A DNA stretch of 64,000 nt from RSA9 sp036381195 (lineage in GTDB: Bacteria > Gemmatimonadota > Gemmatimonadetes > Longimicrobiales > RSA9): the NCBI GenBank assembly GCA_036381195.1, contig DASVDH010000035.1, positions 1 through 64,000 of the forward strand, read 5' to 3'. The notes under the pieces were generated by a model, which was not told the DNA's origin, searched no databases, and worked only from the letters and a program-made list of their open reading frames with translations. Below are positions 41,643-49,506 of this stretch, piece by piece (the stretch's first letter is position 1; each line of letters starts with the position of its first letter). Both the position numbers and the translations under genes were made by a program.

Positions 41643-43142
41643 ATGCGGCAGAACCTTCGCCTGTGCACGGCATTCCCGCTCCTCGCCGCCCTGGCGACGC
41701 TCCCGCTGCCGGATCGGGCGGCCGCGCAGAGCGTGCCGCCGCCTCGCTGGACCGCCGGCCTGCAAGCGGGCGTCCAGCTCCCCGCATGGCTCTACGATGA
41801 GTGGGTGACGGCGTTCGTCAACGACACGACATCGCTCACGACGGCGTACAGCGAGAGGATTCGGACGGCGCCGCTCGTGAACGCGGTCCTCCGCTACAGG
41901 CCCCAGTCCGAGTTCGGCGCCTTCCTCAGCATCCAGCTCGCGTCCGCCGGCACGCGGGCGACGTACTCCGGCGGAGGCGCGGGCCCGGAGGCCATCGACC
42001 GGCACGTGCGCATCTGGACGTTCGGGGCGGGGCTATCCGTTCGGATCGGTGAATGGGCGGACGGGGAAGGGAGCCTGGAGTACCTGCTCGGCCCGGTGCT
42101 GGTCCGGCACACGCTCGACCTCTCGAACGGCCACCGGGACGTGTTCGCGCACGAGTTCGGCGCTCCGAGGGACGCGCAACTCGGGTGGGCGAGCCGGAGC
42201 TGGACGGGCTGGGGGCTCATGATGGGCGCGAGCACGCGCTTTCCGCTCGCGAGGGATCTGGGCCTGCGGCTCGCCCTGCACAGCATCGTGCTTCCGGTCG
42301 CCGTCCAGCAGATGGCCGCGCTGGAAGAGGAGGATGTGTTCCAGCTCACGCGCCGCCTGGCTGTGTTCAGCTACCGTCCGTACACGACGTACTACCCCTC
42401 GGTCCGGGTGGGCCTCGAGTACGTGCTCGGCCGGATGCCGCCGCGGATCGAGCGCCGGGCCGCCTTGCCGCCGCCGCCCGGGCCGGCCCTGGCGAGCGCG
42501 GAGACCCGGGCGGCGCGCGCGATGCTGGCGCGGGGCGACACGGCGGGTGCCGTCGCTACGTTGCGCGAGCGCGTCCGGGCCGCGCCGGACGACGCATCGG
42601 CCTGGCGCGATCTCTCCCTGTTGCTCGCAGCCGATGCGGAGCGCAGCCCCGCCGTGCGCCCGGAGGCGTGGGCGGCCCTGGAGCGCGCAGTCGCGCTGAA
42701 CCCCGATGACGGCGCGGTGCTCGCTGCGTACGGCAGGATCGCATCGCTGCTGCAACGCAGCGGGACGGCCGGCGGGCCGACCGCGCCGCGGCTCTCCGTC
42801 TCCGAGGTCGCCGTCCGGGCGGACACGGCAGGAGTCATCTTCCTCTCGTGGAACATCGCCGGACTCGCGAGGGGGCAGGACGGACGGGTACGCTACCGCG
42901 TGCAGGTCGAGGTGATCGACGGCGCCGGCGAGGTGGTTCCCCTGCGCCTCGCCGCTGGGCCCGAGGACGCAGCGACGCCGCGGCTCGCGCTGGAGCGAGC
43001 GGGAGGTGCACCGTCCGTCTCGGCGCGCCTCGAGTTGCGCCTGTCACGCGTGCGGGCCGGCGTCCACACGCTGCGGCTCAGCGTCACGAGCCTCGCCTCC
43101 GGCCAGGTCGCAACGCGCGTAGCGGGATTCGAGGTCCGGTGA
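41643..43142 (+). CDS. Outer-membrane beta-barrel protein with TPR-like insert
   Basis: A 499-residue secreted protein. The signal peptide is MRQNLRLCTAFPLLAALATL with a cleavage-type AAAQ-S site near 29-30. Residues ~30-270 alternate hydrophobic/polar residues with aromatic ends (GLQAGVQLPAW, VGLEYVLGRM), as in beta-barrel outer-membrane proteins. Residues ~280-390 are an alanine-rich TPR-like region (GDTAGAVATLRERVRAAPDD). The C-terminal ~110 residues look like a beta-sandwich (Fn3-like) domain. Function unknown. It converges on the E1 gene with a hairpin-rich 120-bp gap. Confidence 0.75.
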   Translation: MRQNLRLCTAFPLLAALATLPLPDRAAAQSVPPPRWTAGLQAGVQLPAWLYDEWVTAFVNDTTSLTTAYSERIRTAPLVNAVLRYRPQSEFGAFLSIQLASAGTRATYSGGGAGPEAIDRHVRIWTFGAGLSVRIGEWADGEGSLEYLLGPVLVRHTLDLSNGHRDVFAHEFGAPRDAQLGWASRSWTGWGLMMGASTRFPLARDLGLRLALHSIVLPVAVQQMAALEEEDVFQLTRRLAVFSYRPYTTYYPSVRVGLEYVLGRMPPRIERRAALPPPPGPALASAETRAARAMLARGDTAGAVATLRERVRAAPDDASAWRDLSLLLAADAERSPAVRPEAWAALERAVALNPDDGAVLAAYGRIASLLQRSGTAGGPTAPRLSVSEVAVRADTAGVIFLSWNIAGLARGQDGRVRYRVQVEVIDGAGEVVPLRLAAGPEDAATPRLALERAGGAPSVSARLELRLSRVRAGVHTLRLSVTSLASGQVATRVAGFEVR

Positions 43143-43185
43143 GTGTGAGTGGGCGGGCGTGCCGCCCGCGGTGCGGTGCCGTTCC

Positions 43186-43241
43186 GGCGGCCGGTGTGGC
43201 GGACCGGCCGCCTGGACGAGACGCCCGTGCTCGTCCAGGCG
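43186..43241. terminator. Bidirectional hairpins between convergent genes
   Basis: GGCGGCCGGT (43186-43195) pairs with ACCGGCCGCC (43203-43212). CGCCTGGACGAG (43209-43220) pairs with CTCGTCCAGGCG (43230-43241), 12 bp. Both stems share 43209-43212. They lie between the barrel protein and the E1 gene, so they may stop transcription from both sides. Confidence 0.55.
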
Positions 43242-43262
43242 ACGTGCCGGTCCCGAGCGCGC

Positions 43263-45392
43263 TCAGTACTTCGCCAGCTCGCGGATCGCGGCGAGCACGT
43301 TCTCGGCGCCCGGGAGGATGACGTCCTCGAGCTGCGGCGAGTACGCGACCCAGGTATCCAGCGAAGCCACCCGCTTCACCGGCCCGTCCAGCCACTCGAA
43401 GAGCTCGTCCGCGATCCGCGCGGCGATCTCGGAGCCGATCCCCCAGGACAGCGCGTCCTCGTGCGCGACGATCACCTTGTTGGTCTTGCGCACCGATGCG
43501 GCGATCGTCTCCATGTCCAGGGGATTCAGCGAGCGGAGGTCGATGACCTCCACACTGAGCCCATCCTCCTCTTCCGCCATCTTCGCCGCATCCAGGGAGC
43601 GCTTGACCACAGCACCGCAGGTGACCACCGTGATGTCCGTCCCCTCGCGCACGACCTTGGCCTTGCCGAACGGGATCATGAAATTCGGTCCCGGATAACG
43701 GCCCTTGTTGTACACCTGGCGGTAGAGGTGCTTGTGCTCGAGGAAGATCACGGGGTCGTCGCAGCGGATCGCGGTGCGCAGCAGCCCGTTGGCGTCCAGG
43801 GCGGTCGAGGGGAGCACCACGCGTAGCCCGGGGGTGTGCGTGAACAGCGTCTCCCCCGTCTGCGAATGGTAGATGGCGCCGCCCTTGAGATAGCCGCCGT
43901 AGGCGACGCGGACGACCACGGGCGCGCTCCACGCGTTGGCCGAGCGGTAGCGCATGGTGGCCAGCTCGTTCCGGATCTGCATCATCGCCGGCCAGATGTA
44001 GTCGAAGAACTGGATCTCGACCACGGGCCTGAGTCCGCGTGCGGCCATGCCCGCGGCGCGGCCGACGATATTGGCCTCGGCGAGCGGCGAGTTGAAGACG
44101 CGCGTGCTGCCGAAGCGGCGCTGGAGGCCGTAGGTGACCTTGAAGACGCCGCCTTTGCCCTTCACCTCGTCCAGCACGCTCTCCCGGCTCGCATCGGCGA
44201 CGTCCTCGCCGAAGATGACGATGCGCGGATCGCGCTCCATCTCGTCCCGGAGGCACGCGTTGAGGAGGTCGACCATCGTCGTCTCCTCGCCCTCGAAGTG
44301 CGGGTCCTCCTCCGTGTCGAACCGCTCGCCCGTCGGGTCCACGTCCGGCGAGTAGAGGTAGAGCGTCGCGGTCTCCGGCGCCGGCTGGGGCTGCGCGAGC
44401 GCGCGGTCGGCCGCTTCCTGGACCTCCTGGACGATCCTGGCCTCCAGGGCGTCCAGCTCCTCCGGGCTCGCCAATCCCTCCTCGATCAGGAAGCGGCGGT
44501 AGCTCGTGATGGGATCGCGACTGGCCTCGAGCGCGCGCTCCGACTCCGGACGGTATGCGCGCTCGTCATCCGACATCGAGTGCGAGTAGGGCCGGATGAC
44601 GTGCGCGTGGAGGAGCGCCGGGCCCTTGCGCTCCCGGCAGTAGGCCACCGCGCGGCCGGCCGCCTCATAGCTGGCCAGCACGTCGCAGCCGTCCACTTCC
44701 TCGACGTAGAGGTTCGGAAAGGACGAGACCAGCTTGCTGATCTTGCCGCCGGGAGTGTTGACCTCGACGGGGACAGAGATCGCGTAGCCGTTGTCCTCGA
44801 CCAGGAAGAGCACCGGCAGCGCGAGATTGCAGGCCGTGCTGAGCGCCTCCCAGAACTCGCCCTCGGAGGTCTGCCCGTCTCCGGACGTGCAGAGGACGAT
44901 CTCATCTTCTTCGAACGGCTCCATTTGCGCGCGCATCTCGGGGGCGCGGAGCGCGCGCCAGGCGGCTTCGGCGCAGCCGACGGCCTGCAGGAACTGCGTG
45001 CCGGTCGGCGATGAGGTGCTGACGATGTGCAGCTTGCGATGCCCCCAGTGCGCGGGCATCTGCCGTCCGCCGCTCGACGGGTCGCTCTCGGCGGCGACCG
45101 CCTGGAGCAGTTGCTCGTACGGCGTCATGCCGAGGGCGAGGGTCAGGGCGCGGTCGCGGTAGTAGAGGTAGAACCAGTCGGATCCCGGGCGCAGGTGTGG
45201 CGCGAGGGCGACCTGCACCGCCTCGTGGCCAGCGCCGGAGATCTGGAAGAAGATGCGGTTCTGGCGCTTGAGCTGGATCTCCTTGTCGTCGACACGCCGC
45301 GCCGTGAGCATCGTCGCATAGAAGCCGACGAGCGTGTCACGGTCCAGGCCAGCGTGGCGCTGGGTCGGCCGGGTTCTCGCCTTCGTCGCCAT
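43263..45392 (-). CDS. Fused alpha/beta E1 component of a 2-oxoacid dehydrogenase complex
   Basis: A 709-residue ThDP enzyme joining E1-alpha and E1-beta in one chain. The alpha part has ISGAGHEAVQVALA, YYRDRALTLALGM, and the ThDP/Mg motif SGDGQTSEGEFWEAL...VEDNGYAIS (about 170-200). The phosphorylation-loop-like PYSHSMSDDERAYR follows. The beta part begins near 370 with MVDLLNACLRDEMERDP, then FGEDVADASR, NSPLAEANIVGRAAGMAA and VHEDALSWG-like IVAHEDALSWGIGSEIA. Decarboxylates pyruvate or branched-chain 2-oxoacids and passes the acyl group to E2. Which substrate is not clear. No E2 or E3 gene is next to it. Confidence 0.9.
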   Translation of the reverse strand: MATKARTRPTQRHAGLDRDTLVGFYATMLTARRVDDKEIQLKRQNRIFFQISGAGHEAVQVALAPHLRPGSDWFYLYYRDRALTLALGMTPYEQLLQAVAAESDPSSGGRQMPAHWGHRKLHIVSTSSPTGTQFLQAVGCAEAAWRALRAPEMRAQMEPFEEDEIVLCTSGDGQTSEGEFWEALSTACNLALPVLFLVEDNGYAISVPVEVNTPGGKISKLVSSFPNLYVEEVDGCDVLASYEAAGRAVAYCRERKGPALLHAHVIRPYSHSMSDDERAYRPESERALEASRDPITSYRRFLIEEGLASPEELDALEARIVQEVQEAADRALAQPQPAPETATLYLYSPDVDPTGERFDTEEDPHFEGEETTMVDLLNACLRDEMERDPRIVIFGEDVADASRESVLDEVKGKGGVFKVTYGLQRRFGSTRVFNSPLAEANIVGRAAGMAARGLRPVVEIQFFDYIWPAMMQIRNELATMRYRSANAWSAPVVVRVAYGGYLKGGAIYHSQTGETLFTHTPGLRVVLPSTALDANGLLRTAIRCDDPVIFLEHKHLYRQVYNKGRYPGPNFMIPFGKAKVVREGTDITVVTCGAVVKRSLDAAKMAEEEDGLSVEVIDLRSLNPLDMETIAASVRKTNKVIVAHEDALSWGIGSEIAARIADELFEWLDGPVKRVASLDTWVAYSPQLEDVILPGAENVLAAIRELAKY

Positions 45393-45698
45393 GGTCCTCC
45401 ACGGTCGTTGGCCGCCGCGGAGGGCCGGGCGCGGGTCGTGGCCACGTCGGGCGACGGCCTCACACCCGTGCGGCCGCGGCGGCCGGGATCGGAATGGGAT
45501 GTCCCACGCGTATTATACCCGCTCGTTCCGGGCAAGGCCACCCCTCGGCGCGGTGGAAGCGCTGGATTCCGCGGGCGTGGCGGGACTGACGGCCGGGGTT
45601 CGGGCGCCTGCGGCCGGGTGGCGTGGGGGCGGCAGTTTACACGCCCGATCCGGCGGTGGTATCTTTGATGCGCCCCCCGGAACGACCCTTTCGGGACG
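45393..45698. other. Divergent intergenic region (306 bp)
   Basis: Between the minus-strand E1 gene and the plus-strand 96-residue gene. It contains a perfect TATAAT on the minus strand (45512-45517 read as ATTATA on the plus strand) that could be the E1 -10, with no good -35. A plus-strand promoter-like pair lies at 45636-45665. No gene is supported. Confidence 0.55.
45636..45665 (+). promoter_or_regulatory. Putative promoter for the 45699 gene
   Basis: TTTACA (45636-45641), 18-base spacer, TATCTT (45660-45665). Start would be near 45672, 27 bases before the ATG. Confidence 0.45.
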
Positions 45699-45989
45699 AT
45701 GCCGGTTTCGACTCGAGCTCTGATTCTCCTGCGGCTGGTCGGGCAAGCGTTGCTCCGTCCAGGCCTGTATGGGCCGGCGCTCCGGGCGGCATGGCGCTTC
45801 AGGGCTCGGGGTTGGTACCGGCGTCCACCGTTCCTGCCGCTTCCCCCCGGTGAGTACCTGCTCTGGCGCATGGAGACGGCCTACGGCAGTCCGCACGCGC
45901 CGCCGACCGCCCGCGAGCTGGGCCGGTATCTGCGCTGGGCCGAGCGGATGCGAGACAACCACAAGCCCGGGAAGCTGAGAGAATGGTGA
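45699..45989 (+). CDS. Small basic protein of unknown function
   Basis: A 96-residue basic protein: a hydrophobic N-terminal half (LILLRLVGQALLRPGLYGPA) then arginine/tyrosine-rich sequence with a proline stretch (PPFLPLPPGEYLLWRMETAYG). No family recognised. The gene overlaps the next one by seven bases, so the pair is co-translated. The hydrophobic segment is too short and charged to be a confident membrane helix. Start at ATG 45699 just after a promoter-like pair; no strong ribosome site. Confidence 0.6.
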   Translation: MPVSTRALILLRLVGQALLRPGLYGPALRAAWRFRARGWYRRPPFLPLPPGEYLLWRMETAYGSPHAPPTARELGRYLRWAERMRDNHKPGKLREW

Positions 45990-46402
45990 AGAAGATCTTT
46001 CTGGTGCTGGTGGTCCTGGGTGGTGCAATGATGACGGTGCCCGCGCTTCGCGCCTGGGCGCGCCCGCATCTGGAGCCTGCCTTCGGGGACGTGATGGACT
46101 GGTGGGGAGCTCACCTGCGGCCACTGGTGGACCCGGCGCTGCGCTGGTCGGCGAGGAACGAGCTGCGCTCCGTGGTGCGGAGTCTGAAAGAGGCGTCGCA
46201 GATCGGGCAGCCGCTCCCGAATCCGTCGGAGTTCCGGGCGTACGTGACGCAGCGGCATCTCTCCGGCCGGGGAGGGAACGATCCGTGGGGAACGCCCTAC
46301 TATCTGGTGGTGACGGAGGACTCGCTGATCGGAGGGTCGGCGGGACCGGACCGCGAACGAGGGACCGCGGACGACGTGCTGGTCTCGATCGGTCGCCGGT
46401 AG
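45983..46402 (+). CDS. Pseudopilin GspG-like protein lacking the prepilin site
   Basis: A 139-residue protein with a hydrophobic N-terminal segment (IFLVLVVLGGAMMTVPALRA). Its C-terminal module resembles GspG: NDPWGTPYYLVVTED (about 99-113) and the calcium-site-like GSAGPDRERGTADD (118-131). The canonical prepilin cleavage Gly-Phe followed by Glu5 is not visible; the start is MVKKIFLV. It could be a divergent or decayed pseudopilin, or a periplasmic relative. The preceding gene overlaps its start. PilT at 20230 is the only other pilus-type gene in the window. Confidence 0.68.
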   Translation: MVKKIFLVLVVLGGAMMTVPALRAWARPHLEPAFGDVMDWWGAHLRPLVDPALRWSARNELRSVVRSLKEASQIGQPLPNPSEFRAYVTQRHLSGRGGNDPWGTPYYLVVTEDSLIGGSAGPDRERGTADDVLVSIGRR

Positions 46403-46448
46403 GTGGGGGCCGGAGGCCGGCGCGGGGCAGGGCGGGCCGCGGAGATCG

Positions 46449-47108
46449 ATGCGGACCATGGCATCACATCGCGCGACATCGGATCCGAGCGGTTCCGCGG
46501 TGCCCGAGGGTGGGGTTGCCACGGCCGAGCCGGGAGCCGGGACGGTGGCCGGGCGCCAGCGCCGACGCCCGTTTGGCCGTGCGCTCTACGTTGCGTTTCT
46601 CCTCGCTTTCGTCGCGCTCGCCGTCTGGCTCGCGACGATCGAGATCGAGGGTGCGCTCGCCGACTTCGCGCTCCGGTTCGGGTACATCGGCTATCTCGGC
46701 GCGGCCTGCATCGCGGGGCTCAACTTCATCGTCCCGACGACGCACCTGATCTTCACCACGCCGTTGTTGAATGCGGGGTTGGACCCCTGGGGCATGGTCG
46801 CGTGCGGTGCCGCGGGAGCGACGCTCGCGGACGCCATCGGCTACGCGCTCGGGTCCAGCGGGCGGCTGGCGCTGTCGCAGCGGTACGCCGGCATCGCGGA
46901 CCGGTTGGCGGGCGCGGTGCGGCGTTGGCCGCGGCTGGCGCCCGCGCTCCTGTTCCTGTGGGCCGCATTCGCCCCGCTGCCGAACGAGATCCTCGTGATC
47001 CCCGCGGGCGTCCTCGGTTACGGCATCGGTCGCACGACGCTCCTCACGTTCAGCGGAAACATCGTCTTTAACGCGATGGCCATCGTGCTCGGCCTGTCCG
47101 TTGTCTAG
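46449..47108 (+). CDS. VTT-domain (DedA/YqaA-like) membrane protein
   Basis: A 219-residue inner-membrane protein. After a ~40-residue polar N-terminus it has helices near 45-63 and 72-92. The VTT-type pair of re-entrant segments is seen as FIVPTTHLIFTTPLLNAG and APLPNEILVIPAGVLGYGIG, with a conserved Pro-x-Pro-Asn-Glu. VTT/DedA proteins are linked to lipid scrambling/flipping and membrane homeostasis. Starts at ATG 46449 or 46458. Its stop shares a base with the coaE GTG (47108), indicating translational coupling. Confidence 0.75.
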   Translation: MRTMASHRATSDPSGSAVPEGGVATAEPGAGTVAGRQRRRPFGRALYVAFLLAFVALAVWLATIEIEGALADFALRFGYIGYLGAACIAGLNFIVPTTHLIFTTPLLNAGLDPWGMVACGAAGATLADAIGYALGSSGRLALSQRYAGIADRLAGAVRRWPRLAPALLFLWAAFAPLPNEILVIPAGVLGYGIGRTTLLTFSGNIVFNAMAIVLGLSVV

Positions 47109-47713
47109 TGCTGCGGGTCGGTCTGACGGGAAACATCGCGAGCGGGAAGTCCACCGTGGCGCGAGTGTGGGAACGGCTGGGCGCGCGCATCATCGATGCC
47201 GATGACCTGGCGCGGCGTGCGGTGGAGCCCGGCTCGCCGGCGCTGAGCCGGATCGCGCGCGAGTTCGGGCCGGGCGTTCTCGAGCCGGGCGGCGGCCTGG
47301 ACCGTGCAGCGATGCGCGACCTCGTGTTCCGGGATGAGGCGGCGCGGCGACGGCTGGAAGCCATCGTCCACCCCGAGGTGGCGCGCCTGCGGGCGGAGGA
47401 GGAGCGGAGGCTGGAGCGGGAGGGGGTCGCCATCGTCGTGAACGACGTTCCGCTTCTTTTCGAGGCCGGGCTGGAGGATCGCTTCGACGTGGTGGTGCTG
47501 GTCGATGCGCCCGAGGAGGTGCGGCTGGAACGGCTGGTGCGGGACCGCGGCCTGATGCCTGACGAAGCGCGGCGAATGATCGAAGCGCAGATGCCGGCGG
47601 AACCCAAGCGGCGCCGCGCCGACGTGGTGATCGACAACGCCGGCACGCTGGAAGAACTGGAGGCATGCGCGGAGCGCGTATGGCGGGATCTGGTGCGGCG
47701 CGCGTCCGCGTAG
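47108..47713 (+). CDS. coaE: Dephospho-CoA kinase
   Basis: A 201-residue P-loop kinase for the last step of coenzyme A synthesis. GLTGNIASGKST (about 5-16) is Walker A, IIDADDLARRAV the substrate motif, IVHPEV the hinge, and VPLLFEAGL the CoA-binding region. RDRGLMPDEARRMIEAQMPAE matches the LID (RQ-type) helix. GTG start overlaps the VTT gene stop by one base. The downstream PHP gene overlaps its last 49 bases. Confidence 0.94.
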   Translation: MLRVGLTGNIASGKSTVARVWERLGARIIDADDLARRAVEPGSPALSRIAREFGPGVLEPGGGLDRAAMRDLVFRDEAARRRLEAIVHPEVARLRAEEERRLEREGVAIVVNDVPLLFEAGLEDRFDVVVLVDAPEEVRLERLVRDRGLMPDEARRMIEAQMPAEPKRRRADVVIDNAGTLEELEACAERVWRDLVRRASA

Positions 47714-48354
47714 ACATGCATCTGCACACGGCCGGGTCGTACGACTGCCTCAGCGACCCGGAGGAGGTGCTGCGGGTCGCCCTCGACCGCGGCATCGAGC
47801 GGATCTGCGTGACCGATCACAACGAGATCGCGGTCGCGCTCGAGCTGAAGCGGCGCTACCCGGCCCATGTCATCGTGGGCGAAGAGGTGAAGACCGCCGA
47901 AGGGGTGGACATCATCGGCCTGTTCCTGAGCGAACGGATCGAGAAGGGCACGCCGGCGCGGGTCGCATGCGAGCGCATTCGCGCGCAGGGCGGTCTCGTC
48001 TACGTGCCTCATCCGTTCGTGGGGGGAAAGGGCGGAGGCGGCCGCATCCTGGCGACCATTGCCGACCTGGTGGACATGGTGGAGGGGTTCAACGCGCGCA
48101 TCCACTTGCAGCGGCTGAACGATCGCGCGGTGGCGTGGGCGCACGCGCACGGCGCGGCGGTGGGCGCCGGGTCCGACGCGCACACGCTGGCCGAGGTCGG
48201 GCGCGCCTTCGTCGAGGTGCCGCCCTTCGAGGATCGGCCCGCCGCGTTCCTCGCTGCGGTGCGGCAGGGCCGGTTCCAGGGCCGGTTGTCCCCCTGGAGC
48301 GTGCACCTCGCCTCGACGTATGCAAAGCTCAGGAAGCGGAGGGCGGCACGGTGA
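47665..48354 (+). CDS. PHP-domain phosphoesterase
   Basis: A 229-residue metal-dependent phosphoesterase-like protein. The PHP metal motifs appear as DMHLHTAGSYDCLS (His17-type HxH, near 17-30), VTDHNEI (about 50-56), GEEVKTAEG (Glu) and AVGAGSDAHTLAEVG (DAH near the end). Similar proteins include YciV-type 3',5'-nucleotide phosphatases and TrpH. Substrate unknown. Start at ATG 47665, overlapping coaE; an ATG at 47680 would shorten it by five residues. The following NrnA-type gene also acts on phosphoester/nanoRNA substrates. Confidence 0.85.
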   Translation: MRGARMAGSGAARVRVDMHLHTAGSYDCLSDPEEVLRVALDRGIERICVTDHNEIAVALELKRRYPAHVIVGEEVKTAEGVDIIGLFLSERIEKGTPARVACERIRAQGGLVYVPHPFVGGKGGGGRILATIADLVDMVEGFNARIHLQRLNDRAVAWAHAHGAAVGAGSDAHTLAEVGRAFVEVPPFEDRPAAFLAAVRQGRFQGRLSPWSVHLASTYAKLRKRRAAR

Positions 48355-48448
48355 TGCGAACGGACGCGCCACGCGCTCGCCGGCAGCGGCGGGAATCCTT
48401 GCGCGGGAGCCACCACGGCGCGGCGGCGCGCTTCTCCGGAGGAGGGGC

Positions 48449-49495
48449 GTGACCGGCGGAGCGACCATCCCTCACGAGCGGCGCGAGGCGCTGGAGAACG
48501 TGCGGGCGGCGCTCGAGGGTGCCCGGCGCGTCGTCCTCACCACGCACGTCAATGCAGACGGCGACGGCGCCGGCTGCCAGGCCGCGCTGGCTTCCTATCT
48601 GGCCGGGCGCGGCGCGCGGGTCGCACTCGTCAACCCCACCCCTTTCCCGGCGCTGTACCGATACCTGGTCCGGGATCCGGAGTGGATCCTGGACGTCGGC
48701 GCGCCGGCCGCGGCCGACGTCATGCGCGATGCCGATGCGGTCGTGGTCCTGGACACGAGCGAGCCCAACCGCATCGGCAAGGTCGCCCGCGCGATCCGGG
48801 AGCACGCCGTCATCGTGATCGATCACCACCCGCCCGGGGAAGCGACCATTCCCGGGGTCGTGCTCCGGGATCCGCGCGCCTGTGCGACCGGCGAACTGGT
48901 CTACGACCTGCTGCTCCTGGCCGGGCTGGAGGACCCCTGGCCCCCCGAGGTCGTGGAGGGCCTCTACGTCGCCATCGTCACCGACACGGGGTCGTTCCGA
49001 TTCGCCAACACGACGCCGCGCGCCCACCTGATCGCGGCGGACCTCATGCGCCGCGGGCTGGACCCCGAGGCCGTCTACCGCCGCATTTTCGCGAACGTCC
49101 CGCTGCGGCGGATCCATCTCTTGCGTGCGGCCCTCGAGCGCCTGGAGGTGGACTCCGAGCTGCCCATCACGTGGATCAGCATCCCGCGCGACATCGCGGA
49201 CGCGCTCGGCGTGACATCCGAGGACCTGGACGGCATCGTCGAGCACGCCCGTTCCATCGAGGGCACGGAGGTCGCGCTGCTGTTCCGCGAGCTGGCGGAC
49301 GGCGCCACCAAGGTCTCCTTCCGGTCCGCCGGGGACGTCGATGTGAACGCCCTGGCGCGGCGCTTCGGGGGCGGCGGGCACGTCAAGGCGGCCGGCGCCC
49401 TGATCCCGGCGCCACTGGAACGGGTGCGCGCGGAGGTGCTGGAGGCCACGCGCGAGGCCGTCCGTTCGCTTGAGCGGGCATCGCAGGGCCGTTAG
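48449..49495 (+). CDS. DHH-family phosphoesterase (NrnA-type nanoRNase/pAp phosphatase)
   Basis: A 348-residue DHH-DHHA1 protein. The metal motifs are TTHVNADGDGAG (motif I, about 26-37), VVLDTSEP, the DHH in VIVIDHHPPGE (near 126-136) and TDTGSFRFAN. The DHHA1 substrate domain ends with FGGGGHVKAAGA. NrnA-type enzymes degrade RNA oligomers of 2-4 nucleotides and dephosphorylate pAp. The upstream open frame to 48320 is discarded; the GTG at 48449 has GGAGGAGGGGC in front. It follows the PHP phosphatase gene on the same strand. Confidence 0.92.
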   Translation: MTGGATIPHERREALENVRAALEGARRVVLTTHVNADGDGAGCQAALASYLAGRGARVALVNPTPFPALYRYLVRDPEWILDVGAPAAADVMRDADAVVVLDTSEPNRIGKVARAIREHAVIVIDHHPPGEATIPGVVLRDPRACATGELVYDLLLLAGLEDPWPPEVVEGLYVAIVTDTGSFRFANTTPRAHLIAADLMRRGLDPEAVYRRIFANVPLRRIHLLRAALERLEVDSELPITWISIPRDIADALGVTSEDLDGIVEHARSIEGTEVALLFRELADGATKVSFRSAGDVDVNALARRFGGGGHVKAAGALIPAPLERVRAEVLEATREAVRSLERASQGR

Positions 49496-49506
49496 ATTAC
49501 CGACGT

